From: Actinomycetota bacterium
GTDB taxonomy: Bacteria; Actinomycetota; Actinomycetes; Actinomycetales; Dermatophilaceae
Reading direction: 5' to 3'
Length of the DNA: 64,000 nt
Assembly (NCBI GenBank): GCA_020161845.1
Contig: JAIUNK010000004.1
Location: forward strand, 62,001 to 126,000
The notes below the pieces were generated by a model that worked only from the letters and a program-made list of their open reading frames with translations, had not been told where the DNA came from and made no database searches. Below, piece by piece: positions 27,401 through 35,288 of the stretch (the first letter of the stretch is position 1; every line of letters starts with the position of its first letter). Both the position numbers and the translations under genes were made by a program.

Positions 27401-27860
27401 CGACCTCAAGACCGGCGCGAGCAAGCCACGCGGCGCCGACCTGCCGCGCCATCCCCAACTCGGCGCCTACCAGGTGCTGGTGTCCGCAGCCGAGGCCTCT
27501 GACGGCCCCCGCCCGGAGCCCTCCGACGGCACCCGGCCGAACGACACCGGCAGCCCGAACGACAGCTGCAGCCCAAACGAGACTGGCAGCCCGACCGACA
27601 CCGATTGCTCGGCCGCCCCGGCCGGATCGGCGGGGGCGGGGTTGCTTCAGGTGGGCAAGGCCGCGGCGAGGACGACCGTGGATCTGCAGCTGCAGCCCCC
27701 GCTGAGTGCCGACGAGGACCCCGGCTGGGCGCAGCGCCTCCTCGCCGAGACCGCCGAGGGGATGGCCGGCGCGACGTACGAAGCCCGCGTGGGCGACTGG
27801 TGCCGCACGTGCACCGGCCGCACCTGCTGCCCGGTCAGCGGCGACGGCGAGGCGATCTGA
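24483..27860 (+). CDS. adnA: AdnA subunit of the AdnAB helicase-nuclease
   Basis: A 1125-residue subunit of the heterodimeric AdnAB motor, which resects DNA double-strand breaks in actinobacteria. The UvrD-like motor has Walker A LGAPGTGKTT (residues 51-60) and motif II VVVDDAQDL near 257, where Asp-Asp replaces the usual Asp-Glu, as I recall from mycobacterial AdnA. The C-terminal RecB-type nuclease shows VIDLKTGASKP, a QLGAYQ motif, and Fe-S Cys in FGNCPLRW and WCRTCTGRTCC. Between the last two lies a low-complexity linker with four 6-residue repeats. The stop is one base from the adnB start. Confidence 0.94.
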   Translation: MVLLTRPPARGPDPAGSRDGRPGRDVGAALPPLDASQAAAVGHRGGPALVLGAPGTGKTTVAVAAVLSRVSDGAAPDQCLVLSRSRVAAAARRDQISAALGATATVPAARTASSLAYGILRRRAALAGLPAPTLLSGPEQDAILRELLAGHTAGDAPAPGWPVELAPALHTRGFRGELRDLLMRVAECGLIPEELADLGHRHGRPEWVAAARVAAEYEAVTALGRPGGLDPAALLAAAADALDEDPGLLAETLPGLSLVVVDDAQDLTLPGARLVAALTRSGADLLLAGDPDAGTQGFRGGDPRLFLQLREHAPRYLLERRWRQGPELAAVTSRVAARIGTIGGTAHRAALSRPGSAPRGGAVRVVLAASPAQEARHVAEHLRRAHLLDGVAWSDMAVVVRGRSRTATLRRVLAGAGVPLVLPGAQVPLRDEPVVTALLQLLHISLSAAAGRPAVSATDVLDLLASPVGGVDAAGLRRLRRGIRAAEASEAAVAAEGVARRTVDVALVAGLLGDGTLDRLGPEGEPVRRLARAVAAGVAAAPRRGARWASGVTAETVLWALWSALGLAEPWRLAALDGGAGAARADRELDAVVALFEAAATYVDRLPGRGPDGFLEQVAGQDVAGDMLADRSPTADAVTLTTPAGAAGEEWAVVAVCGVQDGVWPDLRLRGSILRSTELVDVLAGRPAGPREALAAVRHDEARLFHVAVSRASRQLLVTATLNEDEQPSAYLDLIDNGSTVAGDAGLGSAAPAGLPNAGAVRPEARAVSPVLEVMTTAGVVARLRRELAATRDPARAAAVARRLALLAAEGVPGADPADWWALVSASDDRPRRAPDATVRVSPSRVETFGNCPLRWLLQTAGADKPRAGGAAVGTLVHAIVAEFDNSDVGAMQAALDERWPELGLPAGWLSERGLMQAREMLARVARYDAAARAQGWEAAGHEVDLAAVVGRAEVHGRIDRLERDAAGRLRVIDLKTGASKPRGADLPRHPQLGAYQVLVSAAEASDGPRPEPSDGTRPNDTGSPNDSCSPNETGSPTDTDCSAAPAGSAGAGLLQVGKAAARTTVDLQLQPPLSADEDPGWAQRLLAETAEGMAGATYEARVGDWCRTCTGRTCCPVSGDGEAI
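27537..27608. repeat. 18-bp degenerate coding repeat in the adnA nuclease linker
   Basis: Four in-frame 6-residue units (PNDTGS, PNDSCS, PNETGS, PTDTDC) inserted between the nuclease QxxxY motif and the three C-terminal Fe-S cysteines. Codon use is less GC-rich than in the surrounding gene. It looks like a slippage-born flexible linker and is unlikely to be a domain. Confidence 0.7.
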
Positions 27861-27861
27861 G

Positions 27862-30800
27862 ATGCGCTACGACGCGGCGCAGATCGCTGAAGTGCTCGGG
27901 CGTCCCGCCCCGACGCCGGAGCAGCGGGCCGTCATCGAGGCCCCGCTGACCAGCATGCTCGTCGTCGCCGGCGCCGGCTCGGGCAAGACCGAGACCATGG
28001 CGGCCAGGGTGGTGTGGCTGGTGGCCAACGGCTACCTGGCCCCACCGGACGTGCTCGGTCTGACCTTTACCCGCAAGGGCGCCGGTGAGCTCGCCACGCG
28101 GATCGCCGGCCGACTGCGCGCGCTGACCGACGCCGGACTCTGGGCGCCCCCCGACGACGACCCCTGCGCCGGCGACGCGGCGGCCACCGTATCCACCTAC
28201 CACGCCTACGCCGGCCGCATCGTCGCCGACCACGGCCTGCGACTCGGGATCGAGCCGGACGCGAGGCTGCTCACCGAGGCGGCGGCCTGGCAGTTGGCGC
28301 ACGAGGTAGTGCTCGCCTACGACGGCCCGATGGACCGGGTGAGCCACGCCGAGTCGACCGTGACCAAGGCCGTCGTCACGCTCTCCGGCGAATTGGCCGA
28401 GCACCTGCGCACCGTCGAGGAGCTGACCGACTATTACGCGGCGTTCGAGGCGCACGTGCACGCGCTGCCCACCGGGCCGACCCGGGCCAAGGGGCTGCCG
28501 AAGCAGGTGCGCGAGCTGCTCGAGGTCGTGGCCGCCCGCCGGCAGCTCGCGCCGCTGGTGGCGGCGTACGCCCAGCTCAAGCGGGAGCGCGGCTGCCTCG
28601 ACTTCGCCGACCAGGTAGCCCTGGCGGCACGCCTGGCGCGGGACGTGCCGGAGGTGGCCCGGCAGGAACGGGAGCGCTACCGGGTGATCCTGCTGGACGA
28701 GTTCCAGGACACCAGCGAAGCCCAGCTGGTGCTGCTCCGGTCCCTGTTCGCCGACCCGGCCGGGGGCGCGCCGATCCCGGTCATCGCGGTTGGCGATCCG
28801 CATCAGTCGATCTACGGCTGGCGCGGCGCGAGCGCCACGACGCTGGCCCGGTTCCCCCGGCTGTTCGATCCCGCCCCGGACGGCGCCCAGGTGCGGCATC
28901 TGTCGGTGAGCTGGCGCAACGACGAGGCCGTGCTCGCGGTGGCCAACCGGATCGCTGCGCCGCTGAGCGCGGCGGCGCCAATCCTGGTCCGCCGCTTGCA
29001 GCCCGCACCCGGTGTCGGAACCGGGGTCGTGGAGGTGGCCCGGTGCGCGTCGATGGCCGCCGAGGCCGCGCACCTCGCGGATCGGATCGCGCGGGAGTGG
29101 TACGCCGAGGGCGGGCGGCCCACCGGGATCTCTGCGGCGGTGCTGTGCCGGCGGCGGGCGCAGTTCGTTCCCGTGGTCGAGGCCCTGCGCGCTCGAGACC
29201 TTCCCGTGGAGGTGATCGGCCTGGGCGGCCTGCTCGCGATGCCCGAGGTTCGCGACGTCGTCGCGCTGCTGTCGGTGGCTGCCGACCCGGCCCGCGGAGA
29301 TCACCTGATGCGGCTGCTCACCGGGCCCGCCTACCGGCTGGGCGTCGCGGATCTCGATGGGCTGGCGGCCTGGTCGCGGGCCTTGTCGCGGCGCGAGCGG
29401 CACCCCGGCGTGCCCTCCGCGGAGGCGGCGCACGCCGAGCCCACCAGTCAGGACGATCCACCAAGCCTCGCCGAGGATGACGCGCCGAGCCTTGCCGAGG
29501 CGCTGGACCGGCTGCCCCCGCCCGGCTGGGTCGGTCCCGACGGAGAACGGCTCGGTGACGTGGCTCGTGTCCGGCTGCGTTCCCTGGCCGGCTGCATCGC
29601 GCGGCTGCGGTCCATGGTGGGTGTCCCGCTCGCCGAGATCTGCGTGGAGGCCGAACGGTTGCTGCGCCTCGACGTCGAGCTGCTGGCCCGCCCCGACGTA
29701 CCGGCCGAGGCCGCCCGGGTGCACCTGGACGCCTTCGCCGACGCGGCGGCGTCCTTCGCGGCCGCCGCCGATCGCCCCACGATGGCTGCCTTTCTGGCCT
29801 GGCTCGAGGTGGCGCTGGATGAGGAACGAGGCCTGGAGACCCCGGCGGCCATCGTGTCCGCTGACGCGGTGCAGGTGCTGACCGTGCACGCGGCCAAGGG
29901 CCTGGAGTGGGACGTCGTGGCCGTGCCCGGACTGGTCGAAGGAGCCTTTCCCAGCACGTCCGCGGGCGGCTCGAGCTACGACGAGAAGACCGCGACCTGG
30001 ACCGTCTCGCCCCCTCGGGACAAGGGCTGGTGCGTGGGGCTGGAGCGGCTGCCGTACGACCTGCGCGGCGACGCCGACGGGCTGCCGCTGCTGCGCTGGC
30101 GCGGCGTCCCCGATCTCACCGCGCTCGATCGGGAGCTCACCGCGACGTACGAGGCCGGCGGCGCCCGCACGGTGGCCGAGGAGCGGCGGCTGGCCTACGT
30201 GGCCTTCACCCGGGCCCGGCATCTCGCCGTCCTCAGCGCGCCGGTCTGGACCGAGGCCACCACCCCTCGGGTGACCAGCCGGTTCCTCACCGAGATCCTG
30301 ACCGGAGCAACCTCGGACGCCGCGGCGCCGGACGAGGCGGGCACCCGGCCGCTGGTCGGGCCGTGGGTCGATATGCCGGTGCCGGGGCCGCAGGGGGCGC
30401 GGCCCGCGGGGGATGGACGGGCCACCTCCGCGATCTGGCCGCACGACCCCCTGGCGGCACGCCGCGCCCTGGTGGAACCCGGCGCGCGGGTGTGGGCCGC
30501 CGAGGTGGCCGCGCTGCCCACGAACCCGGCGGACGCGCTGCGGCTGCTCGAGGCCGAGGTCGTAGCGGGCGCGGGCGCGGGGGACCAGGACGACCTGGAA
30601 CTGCTCGCTGTGCTGCGCGAACGCCGGGCGCGCCGCTCGTCGGGGCCGGTAGCGGTCGACCTCCCGGCGCACCTGTCGACCTCGTCGCTGGTGGCGCTGT
30701 ATGCCGACGAACGTGCGTACGCCGAGCGGCTGCGGCGCCCGATGCCTGCTCCTCCGGCGACGCGGGCCCGAGCCGGGACGGCGTTCCACGCCTGGGTCGA

Positions 30801-31245
30801 GCAGCATTTCCAGCGAGCAGCCATCGTGGACCTGGACGATCTGCCGGGCAGCGGCGACGAACCCGACGTGTTGGACCTCGCGGACGCCAAGGAACGTTTC
30901 CTGGCGAGCAGTTGGGCGGCCCGGGAACCGGTCGAGGTCGAGCTCGCGCTGGAGACTCACCTCGCGGGCGTGGCGATCCGCGGCCGCATCGACGCGGTCT
31001 TCCGCGACGGCGAGGGGGTCGTGGTCGTCGACTGGAAGACCGGTCGGCCGCCGACGGGCGAGCGGGCCCGCGCCGCCGCCGTACAGCTGGCGGTCTATCG
31101 GCTCGCCTACTCCCGACTGCGAAACCTTCCACCGCAGCGGGTGCGCGCCGCGTTCTACTACGTCGGGACCGGGCAGACCGTCTATCCCGAACTCCCGGAG
31201 CTGGCCGAATTGGAGGCGATCGTGCGCGGCGGGGAGGTCGAATGA
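27862..31245 (+). CDS. adnB: AdnB subunit of the AdnAB helicase-nuclease
   Basis: A 1127-residue partner of AdnA. The motor has Walker A VVAGAGSGKTETM near residue 35, LTFTRKGAGELATR (motif Ia), motif II VILLDEFQDTSEAQ near 277, GDPHQSIYGWRGA (motif III), VLTVHAAKGLEWD and VAFTRARHLAVL. The C-terminal nuclease has FHAWVEQHF and VVVDWKTGRPP with a YRLAYSRL-type Tyr motif, and no Fe-S Cys cluster, as expected for AdnB. The ATG follows the adnA stop by one base. Together they load at DNA ends and degrade the 5' strand; AdnB is reported to be the main translocase. Confidence 0.95.
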   Translation: MRYDAAQIAEVLGRPAPTPEQRAVIEAPLTSMLVVAGAGSGKTETMAARVVWLVANGYLAPPDVLGLTFTRKGAGELATRIAGRLRALTDAGLWAPPDDDPCAGDAAATVSTYHAYAGRIVADHGLRLGIEPDARLLTEAAAWQLAHEVVLAYDGPMDRVSHAESTVTKAVVTLSGELAEHLRTVEELTDYYAAFEAHVHALPTGPTRAKGLPKQVRELLEVVAARRQLAPLVAAYAQLKRERGCLDFADQVALAARLARDVPEVARQERERYRVILLDEFQDTSEAQLVLLRSLFADPAGGAPIPVIAVGDPHQSIYGWRGASATTLARFPRLFDPAPDGAQVRHLSVSWRNDEAVLAVANRIAAPLSAAAPILVRRLQPAPGVGTGVVEVARCASMAAEAAHLADRIAREWYAEGGRPTGISAAVLCRRRAQFVPVVEALRARDLPVEVIGLGGLLAMPEVRDVVALLSVAADPARGDHLMRLLTGPAYRLGVADLDGLAAWSRALSRRERHPGVPSAEAAHAEPTSQDDPPSLAEDDAPSLAEALDRLPPPGWVGPDGERLGDVARVRLRSLAGCIARLRSMVGVPLAEICVEAERLLRLDVELLARPDVPAEAARVHLDAFADAAASFAAAADRPTMAAFLAWLEVALDEERGLETPAAIVSADAVQVLTVHAAKGLEWDVVAVPGLVEGAFPSTSAGGSSYDEKTATWTVSPPRDKGWCVGLERLPYDLRGDADGLPLLRWRGVPDLTALDRELTATYEAGGARTVAEERRLAYVAFTRARHLAVLSAPVWTEATTPRVTSRFLTEILTGATSDAAAPDEAGTRPLVGPWVDMPVPGPQGARPAGDGRATSAIWPHDPLAARRALVEPGARVWAAEVAALPTNPADALRLLEAEVVAGAGAGDQDDLELLAVLRERRARRSSGPVAVDLPAHLSTSSLVALYADERAYAERLRRPMPAPPATRARAGTAFHAWVEQHFQRAAIVDLDDLPGSGDEPDVLDLADAKERFLASSWAAREPVEVELALETHLAGVAIRGRIDAVFRDGEGVVVVDWKTGRPPTGERARAAAVQLAVYRLAYSRLRNLPPQRVRAAFYYVGTGQTVYPELPELAELEAIVRGGEVE

Positions 31246-31329
31246 TCCGGCCGGGCACCGACGGCCGGGAGCCGCCTGATCGTAGGGTCGAGGCACCAGT
31301 GCGGGGCGAGCCAGGGACAGGGGCGGGCG

Positions 31330-32262
31330 ATGGGCGGGCGGGTAGCGGTGCGGGGCAAGGTTGCCGCGGTGACCGGGGCGGGGTCGGGGATCGGCCGCGC
31401 GTTGGTCGTCGAGCTGGCGCGCCGGGACGCCCGGGTGTCGGGATGTGACACCGATGCCGAGGGTCTCGCCGCGACGGCCGCGCTCGTGCCCGGCATGCAC
31501 ACCGCGGTCGTCGACGTGAGCCAGCGGGCGGCGATGTTCGCGTACGCCGAGGCGGTGCGCAGCCATTTCGGGGTGGTGCACCAGGTCTACAACAACGCCG
31601 GGATCGCGTTCAGCCAGCCCGTCGCCGAGTCCTCCTGGGAGGACTACGAGCGGGTGTTCCGGGTCAACCTGAACGGGGTGATCCACGGGACTCAGGCGTT
31701 CCTTCCGCACCTGGTGGCCTCCGGTGACGGCCACGTCGTGAACCTGTCCAGCCTGAACGGCGTGCTCGCCCAGGCGGGGATGTCGCACTATTGCACGGCC
31801 AAATTCGCGGTCCGCGGGTTCACCGAGACGCTGGCCCTGGAGCTGCGCCGCGACGGCCTGCCGGTGGCCGCCAGCGTCGTGCACCCGGGCGGGGTAGGCA
31901 CGGCCATCGCCGACAACGCGATGCGGCTCGCCCAAGCGGCCGGGCACCAGGTCGGGCCGACCCACGACCGCAACCGCCATCTCTACAACGAGAAGGTGCT
32001 GCGCATGGACCCCGCGAAGGCGGCCCGCATCATCGTCGACGGCGTCGAGGCCGGCCGCCCGCGGATCCTCGTCGGCGGGGACGCGATCCTCGCCGACGCG
32101 CTGGTCAGGCTCGCCCCCGCCCGGGTCGGCGACGTCACGCTGTGGCTGGAGCGCCGACTGACCCGATCGGTCGAGCCGACCGGGCGAGCAGCGCCGGTGG
32201 CGGACGTGACCGCGGGGAGCACGCAGGGCCCGATCCCCTCCCAGCAGGGGGATCGCCGGTGA
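31330..32262 (+). CDS. Short-chain dehydrogenase/reductase
   Basis: A 310-residue classical SDR. The cofactor motif is TGAGSGIG near residue 17, followed by the NNAGIAF strand-4 motif, the catalytic Ser in NLSSLNG, and YCTAK as the YxxxK pair near residue 154. An Asp in CDTDAEG after strand 2 suggests NAD preference. Substrate is unknown. The GTGA overlap with comB (4 bp) makes the two one transcription unit; the start lies about 85 bases after adnB. Confidence 0.9.
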   Translation: MGGRVAVRGKVAAVTGAGSGIGRALVVELARRDARVSGCDTDAEGLAATAALVPGMHTAVVDVSQRAAMFAYAEAVRSHFGVVHQVYNNAGIAFSQPVAESSWEDYERVFRVNLNGVIHGTQAFLPHLVASGDGHVVNLSSLNGVLAQAGMSHYCTAKFAVRGFTETLALELRRDGLPVAASVVHPGGVGTAIADNAMRLAQAAGHQVGPTHDRNRHLYNEKVLRMDPAKAARIIVDGVEAGRPRILVGGDAILADALVRLAPARVGDVTLWLERRLTRSVEPTGRAAPVADVTAGSTQGPIPSQQGDRR

Positions 32263-33053
32263 CGCTGGTCGTCACCCATCTGGACGAGCTCGGGGCCGTC
32301 GGGGTCGCCGACCCGGCCGCCAGGGGCGTCGATAACCGCGCTCGACCCGACCTCAGTGGATATGCCGCGGCCGTCGTCATCGACGTCGTCCGCGCGTTCA
32401 CGGTGGCGCCCTGGTGCCTGGCCCGCGGCGCGGAGCGAGTTCTGCTGGCCCGGGACGCCGACGCGGCTCTGGCCGCCCGGGTCGAGCGATTCCCGCAGGC
32501 GCTGCTCCTGCGGGACGGACGCCCCGACCCACGGTTCGACCTGCCGAACGCCCCAGGCCGGATCGCAGGGGAGGACCTCACCGGCCGTACCATCGTCCAG
32601 ACCACCGGCAACGGCACACGCGGCGCCCACGCGGTCGCCGGGGTCCCCATCATTTTGTGCGCTTCGTTCGTCACGGCCCGCGCGACGGCAGCGGTGCTGG
32701 CCGGGACCGCCGGGTCCGTCCTGTGCGTTCCCACCGAGGGTGATGAGGACGTCGCCCTCGCCGACTACCTCGCGGCACTCCTTGATGGCGGTGGCACCGC
32801 CGACGCCGAGCCTTATCTCCGCCGGGTCCGGGACTCCCCTGCGGGGCAGGAGTGCCTGACACGCGGCGCCGACCCCGCCTATCCCGGGGTACACCCAGAC
32901 GACCTGGACCGTTGTCTTCAGGTCGACGCCTTCGACCATGCCCTGCAGGCCATCCCCGATGGGCAACTGCTCGCCCTCGTGCCGGTTGGGCCCTCGGCGT
33001 CCCTCTCGTCTCGAGATCCAAGGCGCGGCACGACACGGGCCGATGGGACCTGA
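32259..33053 (+). CDS. comB: ComB-like 2-phosphosulfolactate phosphatase with a foreign C-terminal tail
   Basis: A ComB-family phosphatase (2-phosphosulfolactate to sulfolactate, coenzyme M route in archaea; bacterial role less clear). The IDVVRAFTVA motif near residue 35, QTTGNGTRGA and CVPTEGDEDVALADYLAALL are family features. The GTG start lies inside the stop of the SDR gene. The normal end of the protein lies near residue 240 (GQLLALV); the frame then runs 24 codons into unrelated DNA (from 32981). A second copy of the 3' end, with a natural-looking TGA, lies at 33809-33918 beyond a toxin-antitoxin pair. The tail is therefore probably a result of that insertion. Confidence 0.85.
   Translation: MTLVVTHLDELGAVGVADPAARGVDNRARPDLSGYAAAVVIDVVRAFTVAPWCLARGAERVLLARDADAALAARVERFPQALLLRDGRPDPRFDLPNAPGRIAGEDLTGRTIVQTTGNGTRGAHAVAGVPIILCASFVTARATAAVLAGTAGSVLCVPTEGDEDVALADYLAALLDGGGTADAEPYLRRVRDSPAGQECLTRGADPAYPGVHPDDLDRCLQVDAFDHALQAIPDGQLLALVPVGPSASLSSRDPRRGTTRADGT
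32881..32980. repeat. 100-bp direct repeat, copy A (within comB 3' end)
   Basis: This stretch matches 33809-33908 base for base without gaps except for nine substitutions (91% identity). Eight of the nine are synonymous in the comB frame and one changes Asp to Ala. Sequences before and after the repeat do not match. The two copies enclose an AbrB/RelE-type toxin-antitoxin pair. Confidence 0.92.
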
Positions 33054-33144
33054 GAAACAGGAGCACCCCTGAGCGAGGTGCCAGGCGGCGTATTGCGTCT
33101 TTGCCGTATTGCGGCTTTGCTGCTGCCCTTCTAGGCTCTTGGGC

Positions 33145-33453
33145 ATGGGTTTTCATGGCTATGTCGGTGTTCAGGGACGCGGCGTGGTGGCATTGCCTGC
33201 CGAGGTGCGTCGTCGTCTGCACCTGGATCAACCCGGGGCTCAGGTCGAGATCACCGAGCGGGAGGACGGCGTCCTGGAACTGCGGCCATCGTTGCCGATC
33301 CCCGCTGATCAGCACTGGTTCTGGACTCAACGTTGGCAGGACCGCGAGCGCGAGGTTGACCAGCACGTCGCCGCGGGCGACTTGACCGTCCACTGCGACG
33401 GCTCGGCTCTTCTGGAGCACCTGGAGGCGCTGGAGGACGCCGAGCCCTCGTGA
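33145..33453 (+). CDS. AbrB/SpoVT-type antitoxin
   Basis: A 102-residue antitoxin. The N-terminal AbrB swapped-hairpin DNA-binding domain (about residues 1-48) reads VGVQGRGVVALPAEVRRRLHL, then PGAQVEITEREDGVLELRP. The C-terminal part has WFWTQRWQDREREVDQ, the usual toxin-binding segment in this antitoxin group. It overlaps the toxin start by 4 bp (GTGA). Two direct copies of CGTATTGCG (33089 and 33105) lie just upstream and could be an autoregulatory operator. Confidence 0.85.
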   Translation: MGFHGYVGVQGRGVVALPAEVRRRLHLDQPGAQVEITEREDGVLELRPSLPIPADQHWFWTQRWQDREREVDQHVAAGDLTVHCDGSALLEHLEALEDAEPS

Positions 33454-33761
33454 AATTCGAGACCACCCCAGCCTTCGATGCCGACTATCGCCGCCTCAGA
33501 CCGGAGCATCGGGCAGAGTTTCGGCGGGTGCTGCGACAAAAGTTCATTCCTGCCTGCGACGAGTTGGCCAGAGACCCTGCCGCATCGTGGCCGAAATCGT
33601 TGCGCGTCAAGGCGGTACGCGGTGCGCTCGGCGTGTTGGAAATGACGTGGTCGTTCGCGAGCCCCGACGGGCGAGCCACCTTCGAACTCGTCACGGTCGA
33701 GGGAGATCTGCGTTGTCGCTGGCGCCGCATCGGCGACCATGGCGTCTTCCGGCAGCCATGA
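33450..33761 (+). CDS. RelE/ParE-like toxin
   Basis: A 103-residue basic protein of the RelE/ParE fold: MKFETTPAFDADYRRLRPEHR at the N-terminus, the central WPKSLRVKAVRGALGVLEMTW strand pair and a C-terminal LRCRWRRIGDHGVF. Such toxins cleave mRNA on the ribosome or poison gyrase; which applies cannot be told here. It starts on a GTG inside the antitoxin stop. The pair sits between the two copies of the comB 3' end, so it likely arrived as a cassette. Confidence 0.82.
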   Translation: MKFETTPAFDADYRRLRPEHRAEFRRVLRQKFIPACDELARDPAASWPKSLRVKAVRGALGVLEMTWSFASPDGRATFELVTVEGDLRCRWRRIGDHGVFRQP

Positions 33762-33807
33762 CGCCGATCAGGATCACGTAGTCCCTACCCGGCCCCCCGT
33801 CGGCATC

Positions 33808-33918
33808 AATCCCGGGGTGCATCCGGACGACCTGGCCCGCTGTCTCCAGGTCGATGCCTTCGACCATGCCCTGCAGGCCATCCCCGACGGGCAACTCCTC
33901 GCCCTCGTCACACGCTGA
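33808..33918 (+). pseudogene. comB: Detached 3' end of a comB gene
   Basis: A reading frame without a start codon that encodes the ComB C-terminus NPGVHPDDLARCLQVDAF and onward, ending GQLLALVTR and TGA at 33916-33918. It is 91% identical over 100 bases to the comB end at 32881-32980, with mostly synonymous changes. It looks like the original or a donor-derived comB terminus separated from its gene by the toxin-antitoxin cassette. Confidence 0.85.
33809..33908. repeat. 100-bp direct repeat, copy B
   Basis: The partner of 32881-32980, offset by exactly 928 bases, 91% identical. It closes the toxin-antitoxin cassette and contains the detached comB end. Confidence 0.92.
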
Positions 33919-34022
33919 CGACGCAGCGGCGAGCCGGCGCCCGAACAGTCACCGGGTCACCGCCTAGTCTGGGCAGGCCTCATCCGCTGAGGCGATCCGT
34001 CAGGACGGGGCGAGGAGCACGG

Positions 34023-35264
34023 GTGGGCGAAGGTCCCGGGGGCAGCCGCGCCGATCCGTCGTTTCGCCGGTTGTGGGCCGCATTCGTGCTGGCCCAGGCG
34101 GGTTCGGCGGTCGGCGCGGTGGCCGTCCCGCTCATCGCGATCCGCGAACTCGGCTGGGACCAGGCCACGATCGCCCTGCTCGCCACCGTTGCGGCGGTCG
34201 TGCAGGTGATGGCCGCTGTCCCGGCCGGCCATCTCGCGGAGTTCCGACGCAAGCGCCCCGTGATGGTCGCTGCGGATCTGATCCGAGCAGTCAGCACATT
34301 AGCCGTGGCCGGTCTGTTCCTGCTCGGCGCTCTGCACGTCACCGCGCTCATGGGGGTGCTCGCCCTGAACGCGGCCATGCAGGTGCTCTTCGCCAGCGCC
34401 TCGGCCGCCCACACCAAGGATCTGCTCCGGCCGGAGCATCGCGCCGACGGGCTGGGCAAGCTGCAGACCGCCGCCTGGGCGTCCATGATCACCGGGCCGG
34501 TCGTGGCCGGAGCGATCGCGGCCGTCAGCTCACCCGTGGTGCTGCTGTTCGTCAATGCAGCCGCCTTTCTGGGCAGCGCGGCGCTCATCCGCACCATCCC
34601 CACCCCGGAGAACCCGCCGCCCGCTAGGACCGGTGAGGCGAGCGGGCTCGCGGGTGCCGCCGCGGGACTGCGCCATCTCCTGACCGACCCGGTGTTGCGC
34701 AGACTCTTCATCAGCTGGGTCCTCTTCGCCGGCGCCGTGGCCGCGCTCACGCCCGTCACCGCGGTTTTTGCCCTGCAGGACCTGCGCCTCACCGAGGGCG
34801 AGTACGGGCTGCTGATGGGCCTGCCCTCGCTCGGCGGGCTGGCCGGGTCCTGGTTGACCGGGGCTGTGACCCGGCGCTGGGGTCTCGGTCCCACCCTGTG
34901 GTGGGGGAGCCTGCTCCGCATACCGTGGTATCTGCTCTACCCGCTCACCCCGCGGGGCGGGGGCATGGCGGGCTTGGTGGTGCTGATGGTGGCCTTCACC
35001 GGGGTGCTCTTTTTCTCCGCAATGACGAACTCGGCCATCAGCGCGCTCCGGATGGACCACACCCCCGATCGGCTCATGGCGCGGGCGAGCGCCGCCTGGA
35101 CGATGGCCACCATGGCGGCCGGCCCGGTGCTGATCCCCGGGCTCGGCCTGGTCATGCAGCTGGCCGGGGCGCGGACGGCGCTGTGGGCGATAGCCGGGAT
35201 CGTCGCCACCTCATCGCTGGTCCTCCCGGCTCACCGGCTGCGGTCGGGCCGCCAGTGGCGATGA
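34023..35264 (+). CDS. Major facilitator superfamily transporter
   Basis: A 413-residue permease with about twelve hydrophobic helices in two halves. FRRLWAAFVLAQAGSAVGAVAVPLIA is the first helix region and FRRKRPVMVAADLIRA is the MFS cytoplasmic loop 2-3 motif. It belongs to the MFS_3 / macrolide-efflux-like group, whose substrates are rarely known. The start is a GTG at 34023. It is close to the WhiB7 region, but nothing in the sequence proves drug efflux. Confidence 0.85.
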   Translation: MGEGPGGSRADPSFRRLWAAFVLAQAGSAVGAVAVPLIAIRELGWDQATIALLATVAAVVQVMAAVPAGHLAEFRRKRPVMVAADLIRAVSTLAVAGLFLLGALHVTALMGVLALNAAMQVLFASASAAHTKDLLRPEHRADGLGKLQTAAWASMITGPVVAGAIAAVSSPVVLLFVNAAAFLGSAALIRTIPTPENPPPARTGEASGLAGAAAGLRHLLTDPVLRRLFISWVLFAGAVAALTPVTAVFALQDLRLTEGEYGLLMGLPSLGGLAGSWLTGAVTRRWGLGPTLWWGSLLRIPWYLLYPLTPRGGGMAGLVVLMVAFTGVLFFSAMTNSAISALRMDHTPDRLMARASAAWTMATMAAGPVLIPGLGLVMQLAGARTALWAIAGIVATSSLVLPAHRLRSGRQWR

Positions 35265-35288
35265 GCCGTCGCGAGCGTGCGCTTGATC

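Noticed and set aside
27835-31980. A 1381-codon minus-strand open frame opposite adnB
   Set aside because: Shadow of adnB and the SDR gene, with the usual Arg/Gly/Pro/His bias and no motif.
33587-33781. 64-codon frame inside the RelE-like toxin gene
   Set aside because: Out-of-frame shadow of the toxin gene.
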